Shown: positions 10,564 through 17,692 of the stretch, piece after piece
Position numbering within the stretch: the stretch's first letter is position 1
Layout: every line of letters begins with the position of its first letter
From: Variovorax davisae
GTDB taxonomy: Bacteria; Pseudomonadota; Gammaproteobacteria; Burkholderiales; Burkholderiaceae_C
DNA: 64,000 nucleotides
Reading direction: 5' to 3'
Assembly: GCF_030316845.1 (NCBI RefSeq)
Contig: NZ_JASZYS010000023.1
Span: 1 to 64,000, forward strand
The notes under the pieces: model-generated
Told to the model about the DNA's origin: nothing
The model's database searches: none
What the model saw: only the letters and a program-made list of their open reading frames with translations
Position numbers and translations under genes: made by a program

Positions 10564-11253
10564 ATGCCGACGCGCATCGACCACCTCGTGCTGGCGGCCC
10601 GCAGCCTCGACGAGGGGGTGCGCTGGTGCGAAGCGACCTTCGGCGTGGTGCCCGGCCCCGGCGGCATCCATCCGCTGATGGGCACGCACAACCGATTGCT
10701 GAAGATCGGATCGGCCGCCTTCCCGCGCGCCTACTTCGAGATCATCGCGATCGATCCGCGGGCCAAGCCGACGCGCGCCGGCGGCGCCCGCCACCGCTGG
10801 TTCGACCTCGACGACGGCGCCCTGCAGGCCGCGCTGGCGCGCCACGGCCCGCGGCTGGTGCACTTCGTGGCCGAAGTGCCGGACATCGAGGCGGCCGTGC
10901 ATCGGCTGGCCGCGCTGCGCATCGACCGTGGCCACGTCATCGAGGCCTCACGCGACACGCCGGCCGGCCGCCTCGCCTGGCGGATCACGGTGCGCGACGA
11001 CGGCCAGCGGCTTTTCTACGGCGCGCTGCCGACGCTGATCGAATGGGGGCCCGTGCATCCGACCGACAGCATGGGCGACTCCGGCGTCGTGCTGCGGGCG
11101 CTGGAGTTGTCGCATCCGCGGGCGGGGGACCTGGGGGCGGCGTTGGGGACGATCGGGTTGTCAGAGGTGGCGCTGACAACGGGGCCACCGGACCTGCGGG
11201 CGACTTTCGATACGCCGCGAGGGCCGGTGACGCTGCGCTCCGGCGGGGTCTAG
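10564..11253 (+). CDS. VOC superfamily protein (glyoxalase-like domain)
   Basis: 229 residues. It begins with the IDHLVLAARSLDEGVRWCEATFGV pattern of vicinal-oxygen-chelate proteins (metal-binding His near residue 6) and continues with MGTHNRLLKIG and AYFEIIAIDP, which fit the glyoxalase-like domain type (PF13468). A second, weaker half follows. Function is unassigned for this group; some are dioxygenase- or lyase-like. It is last in the plus-strand cluster, 30 bp after PhzF, and its TAG (11251-11253) overlaps the stop of the convergent TolC gene, leaving no room for a separate terminator. Confidence 0.83.
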   Translation: MPTRIDHLVLAARSLDEGVRWCEATFGVVPGPGGIHPLMGTHNRLLKIGSAAFPRAYFEIIAIDPRAKPTRAGGARHRWFDLDDGALQAALARHGPRLVHFVAEVPDIEAAVHRLAALRIDRGHVIEASRDTPAGRLAWRITVRDDGQRLFYGALPTLIEWGPVHPTDSMGDSGVVLRALELSHPRAGDLGAALGTIGLSEVALTTGPPDLRATFDTPRGPVTLRSGGV

Positions 11254-12920
11254 CCGCCCTCTCCCGCCCCTAGCCAGGGCAGCAGGATCGCTGCGTCCGC
11301 CCGAATCCGCAGATCCGCCCCCTCCCCGTCGTACCGGCTGTTCACCTGCGCGATCTGGTTGTTGTAGTGGTCGTTCTCGGCGATCAGCACGTCCAGCAGG
11401 GTGCGCCGTCCGAGGTGGTACCACTGCTCGTAGAAGATCTTGCGCACGCGGTCGGAGTCCTTGATCAATGGCGTGTACTCCTCGGCCCGGCTCAGCGCGG
11501 CGTCGCGCTGTTGGGCCGAGGTCCGCAGCCGGTACTCGAGGTCGCGCGTGGCGGCCATCGCCTTCTCTTCGCCGGCCTGTGCGCGGCCGAAGGCGGCCCG
11601 CTCGGCCGCGGCCGCCGAACCGCCCTGGAAGGCGTTCCACTGCACCGACAGCCCGGTCGACCATGGCTGGGTGTTGCCGTAGATGTCCTGCTGCGTGGAC
11701 TTCGACACCACCCAGTTGAGCTGCGGGTAGCGCGCCGCATGTACCGATTTCGCATACAGGTTCGCCGCCTTGGCCTCGGCGCGCGCCTGGCGCAGTGCGG
11801 GATGCTCGGGCGCCGCGAGCAACGCCTCCTGGACGTCAACCACCGGCGTGTGCCATGCCAGCTGCGGCGGCAGCCTGACCTCTTCGCCGACCAGCTTGGC
11901 CAGGTTGATCTCGACCTCGCGCATCCTCGCCGCCACCAGGTCGCGGGTCGCCAGGGCCTGCAGGCGGCGCCCGCGCGCCTGAACCAGTTCGCTGTCGCGG
12001 CCTCGGTCGCTCTTGACGATCTCGGCCAGCATCTCGACCAGTTCGGTCATGCGGGCGACGTACGCATCGCTGAGCACCATCGCTTGCTGGTTGCGGCGCA
12101 GCTCGATCAGCGAATTGACGGTGTCGTAGGCCACCTGCTGGCGCACCTGCAGCATCTGTTCGCGCGCCGCGCTGGCGGTCTCGGTGCGGCTCTCGACGGT
12201 GCGGCTGATGCGCCCCCAGTCGTACACCGGCGTCGTCAGCTGCACGTTGCCGTAGGCGTCGCGGGAGGTGTCGTTGGTGCCGCTGCCGAAGGTCGCCGAA
12301 GGCGACGCCACCCCGACCTGCAGCTGCGGCCAGCGCTGGCCCTTGGCCTCGTCGATGTCGAAGCGGGAGGCCTCCCACTTGGCGGTGGCCTCGCGCACGT
12401 CGGGGCTGGCCGCCAGGGCCTTGGCGACCATGCGCTCGAGGAACTCGTGCGCCCGATCGTCGCCCGGCGCCGGGCTGCCGGCGGCGATGGGCGCAGGGGC
12501 CGGGGCGGCGGCCGTGGCCGGCATGTCTTGTGCAGCGCCGACCGGGGCGGGTGCGCCGTCGGTCCACAGTTTCTCGGGTGCCGGCGGGGTCGGTTCCGCC
12601 TTCGCCAAGGGCGGCGGCGGAGGGGTCGCCGGTGCAGCTGCTGACGCGCTGTCAGGCGGCGGCGCAGGCGTTGGCGCCACGGGTGCCACCGGCGCGGCCC
12701 GGATCACCGGCGCTGGCACCACCGGCTTGGCAACGGCCGCCGGGCCGTCATCGGCAAAGCGGCCCCACTCGAGCACCCGCGGCGGCTCCGGGTTGGCGTC
12801 CTGGGCCATGGCCTGTGCGCCCAGCGACAAGGGCAGCAACACCATGGCGCGCGCCAGTCGGTGCCCCACGGTCGGCGCGCCCGGCGAGCGCTTCCTGAGT
12901 TCGGAATTCCTCACGCTCAA
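11250..12920 (-). CDS. TolC-family outer-membrane channel of the type I secretion system
   Basis: About 556 residues. A signal peptide (hydrophobic core around 25-38, ending AQAMAQ) is followed by an unusual ~100-residue Pro/Ala-rich stretch (about 45-145) before the outer-membrane efflux (OEP) domain. The OEP part shows two repeated helical halves with PVYDWGRISRTVESR and QWNAFQGGSAAAAERAAF, the usual paired strand-to-helix motifs. It would form the trimeric exit duct for the exporter encoded just upstream. The start is TTG 12920, overlapping the hlyD stop (TTGA), or GTG 12914; neither has a strong Shine-Dalgarno, suggesting coupling. The stop overlaps that of the VOC gene. Confidence 0.88.
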   Translation of the reverse strand: MSVRNSELRKRSPGAPTVGHRLARAMVLLPLSLGAQAMAQDANPEPPRVLEWGRFADDGPAAVAKPVVPAPVIRAAPVAPVAPTPAPPPDSASAAAPATPPPPPLAKAEPTPPAPEKLWTDGAPAPVGAAQDMPATAAAPAPAPIAAGSPAPGDDRAHEFLERMVAKALAASPDVREATAKWEASRFDIDEAKGQRWPQLQVGVASPSATFGSGTNDTSRDAYGNVQLTTPVYDWGRISRTVESRTETASAAREQMLQVRQQVAYDTVNSLIELRRNQQAMVLSDAYVARMTELVEMLAEIVKSDRGRDSELVQARGRRLQALATRDLVAARMREVEINLAKLVGEEVRLPPQLAWHTPVVDVQEALLAAPEHPALRQARAEAKAANLYAKSVHAARYPQLNWVVSKSTQQDIYGNTQPWSTGLSVQWNAFQGGSAAAAERAAFGRAQAGEEKAMAATRDLEYRLRTSAQQRDAALSRAEEYTPLIKDSDRVRKIFYEQWYHLGRRTLLDVLIAENDHYNNQIAQVNSRYDGEGADLRIRADAAILLPWLGAGEGG

Positions 12921-14197
12921 CGCTCCCGGAAGGCTTCACGCGCCTTCAGCACCGGCTTCAGCAGGTAGCTCAGGATCGTCTTCTCGCCCGTGCGGATTTC
13001 CGCCGTGGCCGTCATCCCCGGGATGATCGGGAACTCCTTGCCGCCGGCAGACAACGCTGCGCGGTCGGTGCGCACCAGCAGCCGGTAGTAGGTTGCGTCG
13101 GCCCGGCCCGCGCGGGCCTTCTCGTCGTCCTTCAGCGTGTCCGGGCTCAGGTGCTCGACCGTGCCCTTGAGGCCACCGTAGATCGCGTAGTCGTAGGCCG
13201 AGATCTTCACGGTCGCCGGCAGCCCCGGGCGCACGAAGGCCACGTCCGAGGGCTTGATCTTGGCTTCGACCAACAACTGGTCCTCCAGCGGCACGATCTC
13301 CATGATGTCCGCGCCTTGCTGGATCACGCCGCCGATGGTGGTCACGCGGATGTTCTTCACCGTGCCTCGAACCGGGGCCCTGACCGTGGTGCGGTTCATC
13401 ACGTCCTCGCGGGCACCGACGTTCTCCTTCGACTGCGCGAGCTCGCCCTCGTAGCGCGTCAGCTCCGCGTTGGCGTCGGCCCTGAACTTGTTCTGGCGCT
13501 CGGCGATCTGCAGGCGGAAGTCGTTGGCCTGGCGCTTCATGCGCAGGATTTCCACTTCCGACATCAGCCCACGGGCGGACAGCGGCTCGGACAGCGAGAT
13601 TTCCTTTTCGGCCAATTGCAGGCTGCGCTGCAAGGCCTGGACGCTCTCGTTCAAGGTCTGGCGCCGGGCGTTGAAGGCCTGGGTCTCGTCACGCACGATC
13701 GAGGGCACCGCCTTCACGTCGGCCGGGAAGTCCAGCGGCGTCTGGTAGGCCTCGGCGCGCAGCCGGGCGATCGAGGCCTTGAGGGCCAGCACCTTCGACA
13801 GCCCCTCGCGGTAGGACGCGCCGGCGCGGGTCGGATCGATCTCGAGCAGGACCTGGCCCTTCTCGACGATGTCGCCTTCCGCGACGTTCATGGTTTCCAG
13901 GATGCCGCCCTCCAGGCTCTGGATGATCTGCTCGCGGCTGGCCGGGATCACCCGGCCTTCGCCGTGCGTGATCTCTTCGACGCGCGCGAGATGCGCCCAG
14001 ACCACGGTCACCACGAGGATGGTCGCGATCAGGTACAGCACCAGCAGGCTGCCGGGCGTCTTCTGGACCAGCATCGCTTCGCGCAGGTCCTGCACGAAGG
14101 CGAGGTCCTCGGCGCGGGCCCGGCCGCTGGGGCCGCGGGCCGCCGGGGTGGCCGGCGGCGTGGGGGTCGCGAGGGCGACCGTGTTGGCTTCGTTCAT
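12917..14197 (-). CDS. HlyD-family periplasmic adaptor of the type I secretion system
   Basis: 426 residues: cytoplasmic N-terminus, a single transmembrane helix (about 52-70, SLLVLYLIATILVVTVVWAHL), then a split lipoyl domain (GEGRVIPASREQIIQSLEGG and the later RAPVRGTVKNI), a long coiled-coil hairpin between them, and a C-terminal beta-barrel ending SYLLKPVLKAREAF. This is the LapC/HlyD type of membrane-fusion protein that bridges the ABC exporter and TolC. ATG 14197 overlaps the exporter stop by 4 bp and its own stop overlaps the TolC start, so exporter, adaptor and channel are one coupled operon. Confidence 0.92.
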   Translation of the reverse strand: MNEANTVALATPTPPATPAARGPSGRARAEDLAFVQDLREAMLVQKTPGSLLVLYLIATILVVTVVWAHLARVEEITHGEGRVIPASREQIIQSLEGGILETMNVAEGDIVEKGQVLLEIDPTRAGASYREGLSKVLALKASIARLRAEAYQTPLDFPADVKAVPSIVRDETQAFNARRQTLNESVQALQRSLQLAEKEISLSEPLSARGLMSEVEILRMKRQANDFRLQIAERQNKFRADANAELTRYEGELAQSKENVGAREDVMNRTTVRAPVRGTVKNIRVTTIGGVIQQGADIMEIVPLEDQLLVEAKIKPSDVAFVRPGLPATVKISAYDYAIYGGLKGTVEHLSPDTLKDDEKARAGRADATYYRLLVRTDRAALSAGGKEFPIIPGMTATAEIRTGEKTILSYLLKPVLKAREAFRER

Positions 14198-14916
14198 GCC
14201 TGGCTTCCTTGTGCTCGGCCGTTGTTGGCCGCGCTGTTGTTGGCAGCGTTCCCGCTGGTGCGCAGGCGTTCCAGCACCACCGCCTTCGGCCCGTCCAGGA
14301 AGACCTTGCCATCGGCATCCATGACGACGATGCGGTCGACCAGGTCGAGCACCGACAGCCGGTGCGTGGCCACGACCACGGTCTGGCCCTGGGTGGCCGC
14401 CGCCATGCGGCGCAGGAAGTAGTGCTCGGTCTGCAGGTCCATCGAGCTGGTGGGCTCGTCCATCAGCAGGATGCGCGGGCGCAGCAGCAGGCAGCGGGCC
14501 AGCGCCACCAGCTGGCGCTGGCCGCCCGACAGGCCCTGTCCGCCTTCGCCGATGGGCATGTCGTAGCCGCGCGGATGGCGTGCCGCGATGGCGTCGAGGC
14601 CGGTCAGGCGCGCCACCTGCAGGAAGTCCGCCGTGCTCGCGCCCGGATCGCCGATGGTCACGTTGTCGCGAAGGGTGCCGTGGAACAGGCGCGGCTCCTG
14701 GCTCAGCATGCCCACCGCCGCGCGCACGTCGGCCGGGTCGATCTGGCCGACGTCGACACCGTCCATCAGCACCTGGCCGCCGGTGGGCTGGTAGAGGGCC
14801 GCCATGATGCGCAGCAGGGTCGACTTGCCGCTGCCGATGTTGCCGAGCACGCCGACGCGCTCGCCCGGCCGGATATCGAGGCTGACGCCCTGCAGCACCG
14901 GCGGCGACGGCTGCAT
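14194..14916 (-). CDS. ATPase part of the split type I exporter
   Basis: 240 residues from the first ATG after the amber codon, with Walker A GNIGSGKST, signature LSGGQRQLVALAR, Walker B ILLMDEPTSSMD and the switch His in ATHRLS. Starting here drops the 14 codons holding the A-loop aromatic (INFAYP) that stacks on the adenine, and there is no Shine-Dalgarno before ATG 14916, so efficient separate translation is doubtful. An Asn-rich tail (NAANNSAANNG) precedes the stop. Confidence 0.6.
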   Translation of the reverse strand: MQPSPPVLQGVSLDIRPGERVGVLGNIGSGKSTLLRIMAALYQPTGGQVLMDGVDVGQIDPADVRAAVGMLSQEPRLFHGTLRDNVTIGDPGASTADFLQVARLTGLDAIAARHPRGYDMPIGEGGQGLSGGQRQLVALARCLLLRPRILLMDEPTSSMDLQTEHYFLRRMAAATQGQTVVVATHRLSVLDLVDRIVVMDADGKVFLDGPKAVVLERLRTSGNAANNSAANNGRAQGSQA

Positions 14917-14958
14917 CGGCGGCGCCGGGTAGGCGAAGTTGATGCGCTTGAGCGTGAT

Positions 14959-16431
14959 CTAGCCCGCGAAGTCGGGCTTGGCGAGGTAGCGGCGGTCGGG
15001 CGCCCGGTCGGAGGGCCGGGCCATCACCTGGTTGAGCGAGGTCAGCGCCGTCTTGGCCTGCTGGAAGCGCACCGCCAGGCCGACCACCGCGGCCAGCGGC
15101 GCGGTCGAGCGCCCGGCCAGGATGACGGTGCCGAACAGCGCGCCCATGCTCAGCGTGCCTTCGTGGATCAGGTAGACGCCCCAGGTCACGAGGATCACGG
15201 TCTGGATCTGCTGGATGAAGGTCACCGTGTTCACCGCCAGGCTGGACAGCGCGCGCGACTTCATCGAGCTGGTGGCGGCCAAGGCGCTGAAGTTTTCCCA
15301 CTTCTGCTGCATGACGCCCTCGCCGCGCACGGCCTTGAGCGACTCCATGCCCTCGATCGACTCGATCAGCAGGCCCTGCTTCAGCGAGCCCTCGCGCAGG
15401 TTCTCCTGCATCACGCGGGCCAGGGGCCACTGGATGGCCACGCTGAGCAGGATGATGACCGGGATCGAGGCCAGCGGCACCAGGGCCAGGGGCCCGCCGA
15501 TCAGCGCGATGATGCCCACGAACAGCAGGCAGAACGGCAGGTCGGACAAGGTCGAGATGGTGGCCGAGGTCACGAAGTCGCGCACCGACTCGAACTCGCG
15601 CAACTGGTTGGCCGACGAGCCCGAGGAGGCCGGCTTGTGCTCCATGCGCGTGGCCAGCAGCTTGCGAAACAACATGGAGCCCAGGATCAGGTCGGCCTTC
15701 TTGCCGGCCACGTCGACCAGGTGCGAGCGCACGTGGCGCGCGCTGAACTCGAACACGATCGCGCACAGCACGCCGATGGCGAGCGACCAGAGCGTGACGT
15801 AGGCCGGGTTGGGCACCACGCGGTCGTACACGTTCATCGTGAAGAAGGTGCTGGCCAAGGTCAGGATGTTGATCAGCAGGGCCGCCAGCGCGGCGCTGTA
15901 GTAGTAGCGCCGGTAGCGCCACAAGGTCGAGAACAGCCAATGCCCCGGCGCCGTCTCGGCCTCCGGTCCGGCGCGGTCGTCCAGCCGCGGCTGCGGCTTG
16001 GCCAGCAGCGCGTGGCCGCCGTAGAACTCGTTGACGTCGTTTTCGTTCACGGTGACGCTGACACCCCCCGCTTCCGGGAACAGGATGTCGTAGGTGGCGG
16101 CCTTGCCGCTGCCGTGGCGCGCGGTCAGCACGCAGGCCTTGCCGTCCTTGCGCAACGCCACCACCGGGAACAGGTAGGAGAGCAGGCTGCCCACATCGCG
16201 CTCCACCCAGCCGGCGTCGATGCCGGCCTGCTCGAGCATGCGCACCGCCACCGTTGGCGTCAGTCGCGCCTCGCGCGGCAGGCCCGATTGCAGCGCCGCC
16301 TCGCTGAGGCTCTGGCCATAGTGCGCGCACAGCCAATGCACCGCCCCCAGCAGCGTGTCCTGCTCTTCATCCACCTCGATCGCAGGCTGCGCTTGCGCGA
16401 TCGCCTCGTCCTGCGCCATCACTGCCGCCAT
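14959..16431 (-). CDS. Membrane part of the split type I exporter (C39-like + transmembrane domain)
   Basis: 490-residue product if translation stops at the amber codon. The C39-like domain lacks the active Cys, as in LapB-type exporters, where it binds substrate rather than cutting a leader. Six membrane helices follow (first near SAALAALLINILTLASTFF), with the coupling-helix region ESVRDFVTSATISTLSDLPF. The product ends at the TMD-NBD linker (RRYLAKPDFAG) and cannot hydrolyse ATP alone. Confidence 0.7.
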   Translation of the reverse strand: MAAVMAQDEAIAQAQPAIEVDEEQDTLLGAVHWLCAHYGQSLSEAALQSGLPREARLTPTVAVRMLEQAGIDAGWVERDVGSLLSYLFPVVALRKDGKACVLTARHGSGKAATYDILFPEAGGVSVTVNENDVNEFYGGHALLAKPQPRLDDRAGPEAETAPGHWLFSTLWRYRRYYYSAALAALLINILTLASTFFTMNVYDRVVPNPAYVTLWSLAIGVLCAIVFEFSARHVRSHLVDVAGKKADLILGSMLFRKLLATRMEHKPASSGSSANQLREFESVRDFVTSATISTLSDLPFCLLFVGIIALIGGPLALVPLASIPVIILLSVAIQWPLARVMQENLREGSLKQGLLIESIEGMESLKAVRGEGVMQQKWENFSALAATSSMKSRALSSLAVNTVTFIQQIQTVILVTWGVYLIHEGTLSMGALFGTVILAGRSTAPLAAVVGLAVRFQQAKTALTSLNQVMARPSDRAPDRRYLAKPDFAG

Positions 16432-16532
16432 AAATATGTCCTTGTTGAAAGCATGCGGGGGCAGCGATGTGCCGTGTCCCCGTATCCGGTGTCTTGCCGG
16501 CGAGCGCTGTCGCGACGCTCGGAAACCAAAAG

Positions 16533-16572
16533 GGCGTTGACCGTGTCCGCGGAGGACACCGACGTCAACGCC
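16533..16572 (-). terminator. Rho-independent terminator after the OmpA-like gene
   Basis: On the minus strand GGCGTTGAC (16572-16564) pairs with GTCAACGCC (16541-16533), and GTGTCC with GGACAC inside it, giving a 15-bp interrupted stem with a 5-nt loop. It is followed on the minus strand by CTTTTGGTTTCC. It lies 52 bp after the OmpA-like stop, so it should end that transcript and separate it from the secretion operon that starts at 16431. Confidence 0.72.
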
Positions 16573-16624
16573 ATGCCGCGCGATCGCTCGACCGCGCGGA
16601 TGCTGCAAAGCGCTCGGCCTGCGG

Positions 16625-17623
16625 CTACTTCACCCCTTCTCCGAGAATCTCCACGCGGCGATTGGGCGCATTGCAGGCCACGCTCGCCTGCTTCGATCCC
16701 GAGCTCGGGCAAGACACCACCGGCTCCGAGCTGCCAAGGCCCTCGAAGCTCAGGCGCTCTCCCGCGATGCCTTCCTCGGTCAGCACGCGGGCCACCGTAC
16801 GGGCACGTTGCTCGGACAGCAGCTTGTTGAACCGCACCGAGCCGATCGGGTCGGCATGGCCGCGCACGCTGATGCGGGTCACGGTGCTCGGCGAGTGCTG
16901 ACGGATCTCGTCGGCGACCTTGCGCAACTCCTCACGGCCGCGCGGCGTGATCGAGGCATGGTCGCTCTTCGCGAACACGAACAGCACGTCGGCATTGAGC
17001 GTGTAGCGGATCTTCTCGGGTGCCGCCACCTGGGCCACCTCGCGGCAGGGCACCACGGTGCTGGCGCGAGGAACGAAGTGCACCTGCTCCAGGGCGCCTT
17101 CGAGCTGCTTCTCGGCGGCGGGGCGGAGCACCGGCAGCGGATCGCCGCTGCGGTTCTCTGACACGCCGACGAAGTAGGTCTTTCCGCCTTCGAGCGCGAC
17201 GCGCGTGCGCGGAGCGAGCTTGCCTTCGAACTTCGGCGCGTCGCCGATGTAGGCCTCGATCGCATGGCTGCCGTTGGGCACGCAGAAGCGGGTGAACGAA
17301 TGCGGCTGGAGCGCGGTGTGGAACTCACCGTCGACATACACGTGCGCGGCCTCGCCATCGACGGCGCCCGCCGCGGCGGGCGCGCTCCTGAAGTAGACGA
17401 TCTGCGCCTGGTCGTCGGCCACCCCGGGCACGGGACGGTAGGCCGGCCCTTGCGCTGCGGCCTGCGGGGCGGGGCGCGCCTCGTTGCGGACGGCGCCCTG
17501 CTGGGCCACAGCCGCAGGCGCGGCGGTCGCGAGGCACAGGGCCGACAGCGCGCACGCCAGGAAGCCGCTGCCGGCTTGCAAGCGCCGGGCGGGGGCCAGG
17601 GAAGAAGAGGTTTTTGTTTGCAT
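16625..17623 (-). CDS. OmpA-family outer-membrane/peptidoglycan-binding protein
   Basis: 332 residues with a signal peptide (cleavage near AVAQ-Q, about 41). The N-terminal half (about 70-205) is a poorly conserved envelope domain with two Cys residues; the C-terminal ~115 residues are an OmpA-like peptidoglycan-binding domain: LNADVLFVFAKSDHASITP, then VRGHADPIGSVRFNKLLSEQRA with the Asp and Arg that hold diaminopimelate, and a closing NRRVEI. A Cys pair near the end (VVSCPS, VACNA) probably forms a disulfide. It sits between the giant adhesin and its exporter, a common position for OmpA-like partners in large-adhesin loci, where they may anchor the secretion complex to the wall. Confidence 0.87.
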   Translation of the reverse strand: MQTKTSSSLAPARRLQAGSGFLACALSALCLATAAPAAVAQQGAVRNEARPAPQAAAQGPAYRPVPGVADDQAQIVYFRSAPAAAGAVDGEAAHVYVDGEFHTALQPHSFTRFCVPNGSHAIEAYIGDAPKFEGKLAPRTRVALEGGKTYFVGVSENRSGDPLPVLRPAAEKQLEGALEQVHFVPRASTVVPCREVAQVAAPEKIRYTLNADVLFVFAKSDHASITPRGREELRKVADEIRQHSPSTVTRISVRGHADPIGSVRFNKLLSEQRARTVARVLTEEGIAGERLSFEGLGSSEPVVSCPSSGSKQASVACNAPNRRVEILGEGVK

Positions 17624-17652
17624 GAGACTCTCGAGAAGATGTTCGGCGCGCA

Positions 17653-17678
17653 GCGCGGCGGCCGAGGGGCCGCCGCGC
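17653..17678. repeat. Perfect 11-bp hairpin between giant adhesin and OmpA-like gene
   Basis: GCGCGGCGGCC (17653-17663) and its exact complement GGCCGCCGCGC (17668-17678) flank a GAGG loop. It lies in the 69-bp gap between the adhesin stop and the ompA-like start. There is no T-run on the minus strand, so it is more likely an mRNA-stabilising or partial attenuation hairpin at the 3' end of a 14-kb message than a classic terminator. Confidence 0.6.
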
Positions 17679-17692
17679 CTTGCTTGGGGCGT

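Larger units (their letters stand above)
14194..16431 (-). pseudogene. Type I secretion ABC exporter (LapB-like) interrupted by an in-frame amber codon
   Basis: Read as one frame this is a 745-codon exporter of normal size: a degenerate C39-like peptidase domain without the catalytic Cys (about 20-145), a six-helix ABC membrane domain (about 170-470) and an ATPase domain (about 495-745). Codon 491 (14961-14959) is TAG in the context DFAG-stop-ITLKRINFAYP. The ATPase reading continues in the same frame right after it, so one C-to-T change from CAG (Gln) would explain the break. An AAGGA Shine-Dalgarno lies 7 bp before ATG 16431. The operon is otherwise intact (HlyD and TolC follow with overlapping starts). 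It may be a recent nonsense mutation, a sequencing error, or a suppressed stop. Confidence 0.82.

Noticed and set aside
12917..16336. A single 1139-codon minus-strand frame joining HlyD to sequence under the exporter
   Set aside because: The upstream part is the out-of-frame shadow of the exporter, with Arg/Gly/Pro-rich non-protein-like composition; HlyD has a proper start at 14197.
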